Source: a virus
Direction: 5' to 3' (one strand)
Length of the DNA: 28,127 nt
IMG/VR virus record: IMGVR_UViG_3300047461_000142
Span: 1 to 28,127 of that record
Shown: in pieces, positions 15,409-22,500 of the stretch
Layout: each line of letters begins with the position of its first letter
How positions within the stretch are numbered: the first letter of the stretch is position 1
Program-made: the position numbers and the translations under genes
The notes under the pieces: model-generated
The model's database searches: none
What the model saw: the letters and a program-made list of their open reading frames with translations, nothing else
Told to the model about the DNA's origin: nothing

Positions 15409-15783
15409 ATGACACATAACCAAAAAGGGTGCTTTGCTGAATATCACTTTGCAGCAACTGCCATCTCTTTAGGTTACAATGTTTGTACTCCATTAATGAA
15501 CTCTAGTTACTACGACTGCATACTTGAAAAGGATGGCAAGATGTTTAAAATTCAAGTTAAGTATTTAGGAAAAGATAGATTAAGGCGAGGCAACAGTATG
15601 CAAATAACTCTTAGGCGAACTGGTTTACCATCTTATGAAAAAAAGTATGTTGACTATTTTGCATTATATGATGAATCTAATAATGGCTTTTTTATAATAC
15701 CAAATCTAGGGCAAACTAGCTTAAAGATTAATATTAATGGTAAGTATAAAAATAATTTCAATAACTTTGCATTGATTTCATAA
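15409..15783 (+). CDS. PD-(D/E)XK endonuclease (archaeal resolvase-like, PDDEXK_5 type)
   Basis: A 124-residue nuclease domain with K-G-C-F-A-E at the start (Glu11 in helix 1), G-Y-N-V-C-T-P, then Y-D (Asp36) and I-Q-V-K with Gln49 and Lys51, the active-site pattern of this subfamily. Relatives include intron-associated and resolvase-like nucleases. It forms its own unit, with a terminator on each side and a TATTTTTA box at 15397-15404 just five bases before the ATG. Placement among structural genes is typical of mobile or cargo nucleases in phages. No intron or split gene was seen next to it. Confidence 0.75.
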   Translation: MTHNQKGCFAEYHFAATAISLGYNVCTPLMNSSYYDCILEKDGKMFKIQVKYLGKDRLRRGNSMQITLRRTGLPSYEKKYVDYFALYDESNNGFFIIPNLGQTSLKININGKYKNNFNNFALIS

Positions 15784-15788
15784 ATAAG

Positions 15789-15829
15789 TTAAGGTGCTGC
15801 TACTTAAAAACTAGTGGCACTTTTTTTTT
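15789..15829 (+). terminator. Intrinsic terminator after the PD-(D/E)XK gene
   Basis: GTGCTGCTA (15794-15802) pairs with TAGTGGCAC (15812-15820) with two G-U pairs. The stem is extended by A-T pairs and runs into nine T's (15821-15829). It closes the accessory island. Confidence 0.8.
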
Positions 15830-15852
15830 ATCTTTACATAAAAATATTAGTT

Positions 15853-16062
15853 ATGAAAATTAAATTATTAACTCAAATCAAAAAAGGTGGTCAAATTTAT
15901 AAAGAGGGGGATATTATGGATATTGAAGATCACAAAATCGACAAATGGATCAAAATGGGTTGGGGTGAATTAATCGTAAAAAAGGAAAAGAAAATTAAAA
16001 AAGAAACTAAAGAACTAAAGATTGATTCTAAACAAACTAAAGATGAGACAAATAAAGATTAA
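15853..16062 (+). CDS. Small head-region protein, 69 residues
   Basis: It opens the neck operon. The first 40 residues have a compact pattern (I-K-K-G-G-Q-I-Y-K-E-G-D-I, then K-I-D-K-W-I-K-M-G-W-G-E) seen in small proteins encoded between capsid and connector genes of many phages. The remaining 28 are almost only Lys, Glu and Thr, likely disordered or coiled. An in-frame GTG at 15814 lies in the terminator stem and is rejected. ATG 15853 has a TATCTTTA box at 15829-15836. It overlaps the connector gene by 20 bases. Confidence 0.6.
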   Translation: MKIKLLTQIKKGGQIYKEGDIMDIEDHKIDKWIKMGWGELIVKKEKKIKKETKELKIDSKQTKDETNKD

Positions 16063-16552
16063 TTCCACTACTGGATCTGAGATTGTATTGACTGCTACTG
16101 CAAAAGATTATATCAGAGTTAGCACATCAGCTGATGATAATATAATTGCTAGAATGATTACACAAGCTAGAATTTGGTGTGAGAATTATATATCTAGGGA
16201 CATTGTAGCAAAAAATAGAACTTACTATATTCCAGAAACTAATGGCACATTTGATTTGCCTTTTGCTCCAGTTGCAAGTATATCAAGTATTACAAGTGAT
16301 GGAACTGCTATTGATTATACTGTACTTGGTTTAGACAATGAAACTATTGAACTTGATGGGGGATTTGCCGACAAAGTAAAAGTTACATATGTAACAAGTG
16401 GTTTAGATGATTCTTTATTAGAACAAGCTATAATGCAGTTGGTATCAACTTATTATGACAATAGAGCTGATTTTATTATTGGTAAAAACATAGCTGAAGT
16501 TCCAACAAATGTTAGAGATATTTTAAACTCATATAAATCAATGTTTTTATAA
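16043..16552 (+). CDS. Head-tail connector protein (HK97 gp6-like)
   Basis: A 169-residue protein from ATG 16043. A TTG seven codons upstream is also in frame but less likely. Conserved points: a helical N-terminus with A-K-D-Y-I-R-V and I-I-A-R-M-I-T-Q-A-R-I-W-C-E-N-Y, then beta strands with F-D-L-P-F-A-P-V-A-S-I-S-S-I, the K-V-K-V-T-Y strand, and a final helix with Q-A-I-M-Q-L-V-S-T-Y-Y-D-N-R. This is the gp6/gp15 connector family that forms a ring below the portal. It is followed directly (TAATG) by the head closure protein. Confidence 0.85.
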   Translation: MRQIKINSTTGSEIVLTATAKDYIRVSTSADDNIIARMITQARIWCENYISRDIVAKNRTYYIPETNGTFDLPFAPVASISSITSDGTAIDYTVLGLDNETIELDGGFADKVKVTYVTSGLDDSLLEQAIMQLVSTYYDNRADFIIGKNIAEVPTNVRDILNSYKSMFL

Positions 16553-16884
16553 TGGATGCTGGAAAATTAGACACTAGGATTGGTATATATAGATTAAACC
16601 AAAGTGCTGATGGGTATGGTGGTTTTACATCTTCACCTAGTTTGCTTACTACTTTGTGGGCAAATGTTGAATATGTAAGTGGCGAAATGAAAACAGAAAA
16701 TGGTAGCAGAAAACAAGAAAAAAAAATAAAATTAATATTTAGAGATAAAGCACTTGACAATCCAAGTAATTACTTTGAATATTATTTACAAATAGATGGC
16801 AACTCAAATAAATATAGAATTATAAATTTGTTTGAAAGTACACCAGATTTTTATACAACAATAGAAGCTGTAAGTTTTTCATAA
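16552..16884 (+). CDS. Head closure / head-tail joining protein (SPP1 gp16-like)
   Basis: A 110-residue protein of the phage head-tail joining family. The usual pattern is present: G-K-L-D-T-R-I-G-I-Y near the N-terminus, D-G-Y-G-G-F, then a L-W-A-N-V-E-Y strand and the E-M-K-T-E-N-G loop, with a beta-rich C-terminal half. It forms the ring that closes the filled head and receives the tail. One-base stop/start overlaps on both sides show it is part of a tight neck operon. Confidence 0.85.
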   Translation: MDAGKLDTRIGIYRLNQSADGYGGFTSSPSLLTTLWANVEYVSGEMKTENGSRKQEKKIKLIFRDKALDNPSNYFEYYLQIDGNSNKYRIINLFESTPDFYTTIEAVSFS

Positions 16885-17240
16885 TGAAAAGTAAATTAAA
16901 ATTTAATAAAGCTGATTTAAATAATGTCAATAAAATATTGACTGACTTAGATATTGTTGTAAAAAATGCTGATCAAGTTGATATTGCTAGAGCAAGTGCA
17001 AATATTGTAAAAGAACAAAAGTTAAAAGCTCCAGTTGATACTGGTGCATTAAAAGCTGCCATAAATTATAGTAAAGAGGGAAGTGGTGTTGCTATTGTAT
17101 CTGAAATGGAATATTCAAGTTATGTTGAGTATGGAACTAGCAAACAAAAACCACAACCATATTTCTTTAATCCAGCTAGGGTTGTATTTAGAAATTTTGT
17201 TAAAAAATTAGAATCAAAACTAAATAGAAAAATAAGATGA
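16884..17240 (+). CDS. HK97 gp10-like neck/tail protein
   Basis: A 118-residue protein with the clear family motif K-A-P-V-D-T-G-A-L-K near 49-58, followed by Y-S-S-Y-V-E-Y-G-T-S-K-Q-K-P-Q-P-Y-F. The family sits between the head closure and tail completion genes, as here, and is thought to act in head-tail joining or tail assembly. Overlaps are one base with the gene before and four bases (ATGA) with the gene after. Confidence 0.85.
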   Translation: MKSKLKFNKADLNNVNKILTDLDIVVKNADQVDIARASANIVKEQKLKAPVDTGALKAAINYSKEGSGVAIVSEMEYSSYVEYGTSKQKPQPYFFNPARVVFRNFVKKLESKLNRKIR

Positions 17241-17674
17241 GAGAGCCAATGCAATATATAAGAAAAGCTATAATTGAAGCCATAGGCACTCAAAGCATAA
17301 GTGGTCAACCAGTACAAGTTACAAATAGGGTGTCCAGGAGTTTTGATCCCCCATACATTTGGGTGTATAGTGTTGCTACAAATGAGATTGACCAAAACCA
17401 ACAATCATTCACTAGTGAAGTCATTACAAGGGTAGAAGTTGTTACTAAATATCAAGGCGATTCTGGTGGTGATTTAGTTGCAAATCAGTTAGTAAATACT
17501 TGCTTATCTTTGCTAAGAACTAGAACAAGTGGATATTTCGATTTGTCTAGTGATAATTTTAAAGTATATGGATGTAATGTCGAAAGTGTTAATTATAGTC
17601 AAGAGGATACAGATGGTGGAACTTACTTTAAAGGTGTTATAGAATTATCAAATAGAGTTGAACAATTAAATTAA
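17237..17674 (+). CDS. Tail completion / terminator protein (DUF3168, SPP1 gp17-like)
   Basis: A 145-residue protein with the layout of the DUF3168 tail-completion family: an N-terminal helix (R-K-A-I-I-E-A-I), a P-P-Y-I-W-V-Y strand, the R-V-E-V-V-T strand, a central helix with A-N-Q-L-V-N-T-C-L-S-L-L, and closing strands. It normally caps the tail tube and binds the neck. Usually the tail tube gene follows; here the lysis and fibre genes come between them. Confidence 0.75.
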   Translation: MREPMQYIRKAIIEAIGTQSISGQPVQVTNRVSRSFDPPYIWVYSVATNEIDQNQQSFTSEVITRVEVVTKYQGDSGGDLVANQLVNTCLSLLRTRTSGYFDLSSDNFKVYGCNVESVNYSQEDTDGGTYFKGVIELSNRVEQLN

Positions 17675-17682
17675 ATTAAAAA

Positions 17683-17961
17683 ATGAGTAAAGTATCTGAA
17701 AATACAGAGTTAACACTAGATCTAAAGACAATTGGAATTATTGTAGCTGGAGCAATATCTTTAGCTGGTATGTATTTCACATTAAATGCTGAAATTGAAT
17801 TAGCAAAGCAATTGCCAGAGCCAAGCATATCAAGAACTGAGTATGACTTAAAGGATCAATTAATTAGAGAAACTATTGAAAATACTGCTGAGCAAGTTCA
17901 AGAAAACTCAAATAAACTAGATAAAATAGATGAAAAGCTATATGAAATTATACAAAAATGA
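17683..17961 (+). CDS. Single-span membrane protein with cytoplasmic-type coiled coil (holin/spanin-like candidate)
   Basis: A 92-residue protein. Residues about 16-34 are hydrophobic (T-I-G-I-I-V-A-G-A-I-S-L-A-G-M-Y-F). Residues 45-92 are charged with heptad spacing and likely a coiled coil. An uncleaved anchor plus coiled coil is also the layout of an inner-membrane spanin, and small holins are similar in size. It begins the lysis cassette: the next genes are a secreted thioredoxin-like protein and the M15 endolysin. The assignment rests on topology and context only. Confidence 0.55.
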   Translation: MSKVSENTELTLDLKTIGIIVAGAISLAGMYFTLNAEIELAKQLPEPSISRTEYDLKDQLIRETIENTAEQVQENSNKLDKIDEKLYEIIQK

Positions 17962-18299
17962 AAAAATTAGTTGCCCTAATTGTGTTCTTTGCATTTGTAA
18001 CAAGTAATGCACAAGATTTAACAATTATACACATTAATGCCAAATGGAATCAAAAAAATAACTACAAGTATGTTAAAGATTTAAATGGTGTTAAAATTCA
18101 ATATGGTTATTTAGAAGATCAAGCTCCCTCAATAAAACAAAACATAAAAGCAGTACCAACATTAATATTAATGAAAAATGGGCGACCAGTTTATGTTTGG
18201 AATGCTGATATATCTTTAAAGTTAAAAGTTGATCCATATGATGTTCAAGAAGTTATAAATAAGCAAAGAGGATTATACAAAAGAACATCAACAAATTAA
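17958..18299 (+). CDS. Secreted thioredoxin-fold protein lacking the CXXC motif
   Basis: A 113-residue protein. Residues 1-18 form a good signal peptide (K-K-L, a hydrophobic core, then S-N-A before Q-D), so export to the periplasm is predicted. The rest has a thioredoxin-like layout: I-I-H-I-N-A-K-W, then the region where C-x-x-C would be, here N-Q-K-N (31-34), and the cis-Pro strand A-V-P-T-L-I-L (Pro67) followed by K-N-G-R-P-V-Y-V-W. No Cys is present, so redox catalysis is excluded. A binding or chaperone role in lysis or host interference is inferred. ATGA overlap couples it to the membrane protein. Confidence 0.6.
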   Translation: MKKLVALIVFFAFVTSNAQDLTIIHINAKWNQKNNYKYVKDLNGVKIQYGYLEDQAPSIKQNIKAVPTLILMKNGRPVYVWNADISLKLKVDPYDVQEVINKQRGLYKRTSTN

Positions 18300-18302
18300 T
18301 AA

Positions 18303-18773
18303 ATGAAAATAAGCGAACACATATCGTACAAAGAAGCTACAAGAAGTGTTACAGCATTACGTTTAGGCATAGATAATACACCAAATGAGTATCAGCTCCA
18401 AAATATGGAGATCATTGCTAAAAACGTATTTGAGCCACTTAGAAAAGCTGTTGGTGGTGCTATAAAGATTAATTCTTTTTTCAGATGTGAGGATTTAAAT
18501 AAAGCAATTGGTGGTTCAAGCACATCTCAACATTGTCAAGGCAGAGCTATTGATATTGATGACAATTATGGTTATATGAGCAACAATGATATGTATAAAT
18601 ACATAAAACAAAATTTAGATTTCGATCAATTAATATTTGAGTTCCCAGATGAAAATGGAAATGCATCTTGGATTCATGTAAGTTATGTAGATGCTGATTC
18701 TAACAGAAAAAGATGTTTGAAAGCTATAAAGGAAAATGGCAAAACAAAATATATAGATATAACTAATGAATAA
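18303..18773 (+). CDS. Endolysin, zinc peptidase M15 family
   Basis: A 156-residue D-Ala-D-Ala carboxypeptidase/endopeptidase-like enzyme (peptidase M15_3). The zinc site is visible: S-x-H-x-x-G-R-A-x-D with His77 and Asp84, and the third ligand His125 in W-I-H-V. Arg61 in F-F-R-C matches the conserved substrate-region Arg. There is no signal peptide, so release through a holin is expected, in agreement with the neighbouring membrane proteins. It cuts peptide cross-links of the cell wall during lysis. Confidence 0.9.
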   Translation: MKISEHISYKEATRSVTALRLGIDNTPNEYQLQNMEIIAKNVFEPLRKAVGGAIKINSFFRCEDLNKAIGGSSTSQHCQGRAIDIDDNYGYMSNNDMYKYIKQNLDFDQLIFEFPDENGNASWIHVSYVDADSNRKRCLKAIKENGKTKYIDITNE

Positions 18774-18924
18774 ATTTCAATTTGGAATAATGGAAACTTT
18801 AAGCAATGGCTTATTATTAGGATTTGCTTATTATCCATATGATGATGAAAGTCAATTTTCTGAATTAAATGTTTATTTAGTTTTATTTGGTTTACATTTT
18901 AGATTTTACAGTTATGAGCGATAA
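18766..18924 (+). CDS. Small hydrophobic hypothetical protein, 52 residues
   Basis: ATG 18766 overlaps the endolysin stop by eight bases (ATGAATAA), and TAA is at 18922-18924. The protein is aromatic, with G-L-L-L-G-F-A-Y-Y-P-Y near 15-25, an acidic stretch, and a second hydrophobic segment V-Y-L-V-L-F-G-L-H-F-R-F-Y. The alternation suggests membrane-associated beta hairpins or a short helix. The chain of overlaps from endolysin to holin supports translation. Function unknown. Confidence 0.55.
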   Translation: MNKFQFGIMETLSNGLLLGFAYYPYDDESQFSELNVYLVLFGLHFRFYSYER

Positions 18925-19372
18925 AAAGAAATTCAAAGAGACAACAGTTGGTAAATTATTATTTGGTGCTGCATCAATGATAAATCCAACACTAGGTAAA
19001 GTTTTAAATGGTGTTAGCTCACCAAAAGAAGCATTGGCACAAATTGGTAAGGCAAAAATATCTAATGAAGATAAAATTAGATTACAGCAACTAATTTATG
19101 ATCAACAAAATAAAGAAATAGAATCTATTACTAGTAGATGGAAAGCTGATTCAATTAGCGATTCATGGCTTTCAAAGAATGTGCGACCATTAGTTTTAGT
19201 TTGGTGTATAGTGGTTTTTTCTTTAGCTGGTATATTAGATAGCATTGAAAGTGTGCCATTTCATATTGGCGAAACTTGGAATGATACATTTGAAAAGGTG
19301 ATGATGGCAGTAGTGTTAGCTTACTTTGGTGGTAGAACAACAGAAAAAGCAACGAGTATATTTAAGAAATAA
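18914..19372 (+). CDS. Holin candidate (3-helix GTA/phage holin type)
   Basis: A 152-residue protein. A soluble N-terminal part has A-S-M-I-N-P-T-L-G-K and charged helices, followed by S-R-W-K-A-D-S-I-S-D-S-W-L-S-K-N-V-R-P, a motif I associate with the holin_3TM family of gene transfer agents and phages. After it come hydrophobic helices (V-R-P-L-V-L-V-W-C-I-V-V-F, then the M-M-A-V-V-L-A-Y-F-G-G segment). The frame extends upstream to 18887, but ATG 18914 gives the typical M-S-D-K-K-K start and an 11-base overlap, and is preferred. Confidence 0.7.
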   Translation: MSDKKKFKETTVGKLLFGAASMINPTLGKVLNGVSSPKEALAQIGKAKISNEDKIRLQQLIYDQQNKEIESITSRWKADSISDSWLSKNVRPLVLVWCIVVFSLAGILDSIESVPFHIGETWNDTFEKVMMAVVLAYFGGRTTEKATSIFKK

Positions 19373-19503
19373 TGGCAAAAAATATAGTTCAAATATATAG
19401 AGCTAAACAAAAAAAGAAGCGACCAGGTATTCACTCAAAGAATGCATCAAAAGGTCAAAAAGGTTACAAAAAAAAGTATCGAGGTCAAGGGAAACAAAGG
19501 TAA
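19372..19503 (+). CDS. Very basic small protein, 43 residues
   Basis: Its ATG shares one base with the holin stop (TAATG). About 40% of its residues are Lys or Arg, with the rest mostly Gly, Gln and Ser. The core is K-K-K-R-P-G-I-H-S-K-N-A-S-K, ending Y-K-K-K-Y-R-G-Q-G-K. Similar short basic proteins occur in marine phages just before tail fibre genes, but no function is known to me. Nucleic-acid or membrane binding is possible. The overlap and composition make it likely to be translated. Confidence 0.55.
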   Translation: MAKNIVQIYRAKQKKKRPGIHSKNASKGQKGYKKKYRGQGKQR

Positions 19504-19514
19504 TCGAAATTGCT

Positions 19515-19522
19515 TAAATTTG
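19515..19522 (+). promoter_or_regulatory. -7 promoter element (TTAAATTTG type) before the tail fibre
   Basis: TAAATTTG at 19515-19522 is followed by GTAAAAAA-like sequence and lies 13 bases before ATG 19536. The same block (CTTAAATTTGTAAAAAA) occurs before the gene at 25874. No -33 TTTG is seen at the usual distance. Confidence 0.5.
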
Positions 19523-19535
19523 TAAAAAACATTTT

Positions 19536-22500
19536 ATGGCAACATCATATACTGGTTTAAGGGTTCAAGATACTTATAATGCAATAATCAAAATTGGAGA
19601 CAATTCAAACTTAACAGCAACTCCAAAACTTTTAAGTGATGGTTTAGGTAACGATTCACCTTTATATTTATCTGGAACTAGATTAGGTATTGGTATTTCA
19701 CCAGCTTATCAGTTTCATACAAGTGGTAATGCTAAAATTGGTGGTAATTTAATAGTATCTGGTAATCTTACAGTAAATGGTACACTTACATATTTGAATG
19801 TACAAGATCTTGCAGTTGAAGATCCAATAATAAAATTAGCAAAAGATAATACAGCTAACACTTTAGATATTGGTTTGTTCGGTAAATATGTAGCAACTGG
19901 TACAAAATATAAAGGTTTTTTCAATGATGCTAGTGATGATAAGTTTAAGCTATTTATAGGCACTACTGTTGAGCCAACAACAACTGTTGATACATCAGCT
20001 AGTGGATATACAATTGGTACTCTTGTAGCTAATATAGAAGGTACTACTGGTACTTTTAGTGGGTTATTAAAATCAGATACATTAGAATTAACAAGTGGTG
20101 CTGATCATTTAACATTTACAGAATCATCTGGTGATTGGACAATAAATAATTCCCAACAAAATAATGGTATAACTATTTATGATAGTACTGGTGGTGTTGA
20201 TATAAATTATGCTAGTTCTGCATATTTACAAGTAGATAATACTGGTGTTCATACACAAACCAATATAGATTTTTATGTTGATACAAATTTAATTTATGCA
20301 GATGCTGCAAATAACAAAGTTGGTATTGGCGTAACAGCTCCTGACTATAAACTTGAAGTAAATGGTCAAATAGCTAGTAATAACTATATTATTGCTGGTT
20401 TAGGAAATGGTGGTGTTGCATTAACTCACAATGATGGTTATGGAAATGCTAATGTTACATTTAATCATGTTTCAGGAACACCTGAGCAAGATGGGAGTTC
20501 TGGTCGTATTGTAGTTACAACTGATGGCACTACTGCTAAAATGACTTTTGAATTAAAAGATGATGTAACAAGTGGAGATGCAGTTGATACACCACAAATA
20601 ATGGAGCTTTACTCAAGTTCAATTGTAGCAAATCAAAAATTTAGAACAAGAACAACAACTGGTGGACATATTTATTTAGAAAGAAATGACACAACTATTG
20701 GTACTGGTAATCATATTGGTACACTACATTTTTCTGGCGATGATCCAACTGATGGAACTTTTAATGATGGTGCTGCTATAAAAATTACAGCAGTAAGTGG
20801 ATGGAGTGCAGATGATTATCCATCAAGAATAGAATTACAAACAGATAATTCTGGTACATTAACAACAGCATTAACTATTGATGAGTCACAAAATGCAACT
20901 TTTGCTAATAATGTCACTATTCCAGAAACACCAACAGCAGATGCTCACGCAGCATCTAAAAAATATGTAGATGATAATTTAATACCAGCACAATCATTAA
21001 GTAATGTTTTAGGGGTTGGTAATACCTCAGGTGCTAATGATATTATAATGGCAGATGACCAAAAAATAAATTTTGGTACTGATTCTGATTTACAAATATA
21101 TCACGATGACACTGATGGCTATATTAAAAACGAAAAAGGTAATTTAATTATAGAACAAACTACAGATGCCGCAGATATAGTATTTAAATCAGATAATGGT
21201 AGTGGAGACACTATAGAATATTTTAGAGTTGATGGTTCAACAAATACTATTCCTTTTGGTAGATCACCTCACATTGTCGATAATGTCAAATTATATTTCG
21301 GAAATGAAACTGCTAACGATGCAAGTATAAAATGGGATTCAACAGCAAATGAGCTATTTATTGATGGCGAATCAAAATTCCTTGATAACTTAGCTGTTGT
21401 AGGTGCTATAAAAGATTCTGATGGTGATGCTGGTACAAGTGGACAGTTATTATCATCTACTGGAACTGGTACTAACTGGATTGATTTTGAAGCAGACACA
21501 GCTAAAAGATTAGAGGTTGATGTTAAAAATGTTCATGGTGCTACTTTAGCAAAAGGTACTGTTGTTCATGCTGAACCAACTGGAACATTAAGTGGTAATG
21601 TCATTGAGGTTGTTGCAGCAGATGCTAATAGTGGTAGAATGCCAGCAATAGGTGTTTTAAATGAGGCATTATTAGATGATGATGAGGGTAAGGCAGTAAT
21701 GTTTGGTACTGTACAAGGCATTGATACATCTGCTTTTAGTGTCGGTGATGAGTTATATGTTTCTGCAACTGCTGGCCAATTTACAGCTACTAAACCAATT
21801 GCAACAACTGAAGAAGTACAAAAGATTGCTATTGTAATAAAATCTCATGCAAGTAATGGATTAATAAAAGTATTTGGTGCTGGTAGGGCAAATGATGTTC
21901 CTAACCTTTTAACTAGAAATATTACTATTGATGGTGCTGATTTTTATTTTAGAAATGGTGACCAAATAAGAATGGGTGATTCTATTGGATTAAGAATACA
22001 GCATAATGGTAGTAATTCATTTATAGATGGTGAGATTGGTAGTATGTATTTTAGAGCAGAAGCAAATAATTCTGCTATGTATTTTCAAGCAGATGATGGC
22101 TCTGGAGGTAATGCAACCTATATAGAAATTAATGGTGATGATGAAAGAATCTATGTAAATAGATTAATGAGATTTAATGATAATGTAGAATTACGTTTAG
22201 GTGAAAATAATGACATAAGATTATACCATAATTCGACATCAGGCAATGGTAACATTGAAAACCATAATGGTAGTTTATATATAACTAATTATGCAGATGA
22301 TGAAGATATTATATTTAGAACTGACAATGGTTCTGGTGATGTAATTGAATACTTTAGGTTAGATGGCTCGACAAACACAGTGCCATTTGGAAGGTCACCA
22401 CACATTGTAGATAATTTAAAACTATACTTTGGTAACGACACAGCAAATGATGCTAGTATTAAGTGGGATTCTACAGCTAGTCAATTGTTTATAGATGGAG

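Noticed and set aside
15814-15852. An upstream GTG start for the 69-residue head protein
   Set aside because: It lies in the 3' arm of the terminator and would translate the T-run. ATG 15853 is better.
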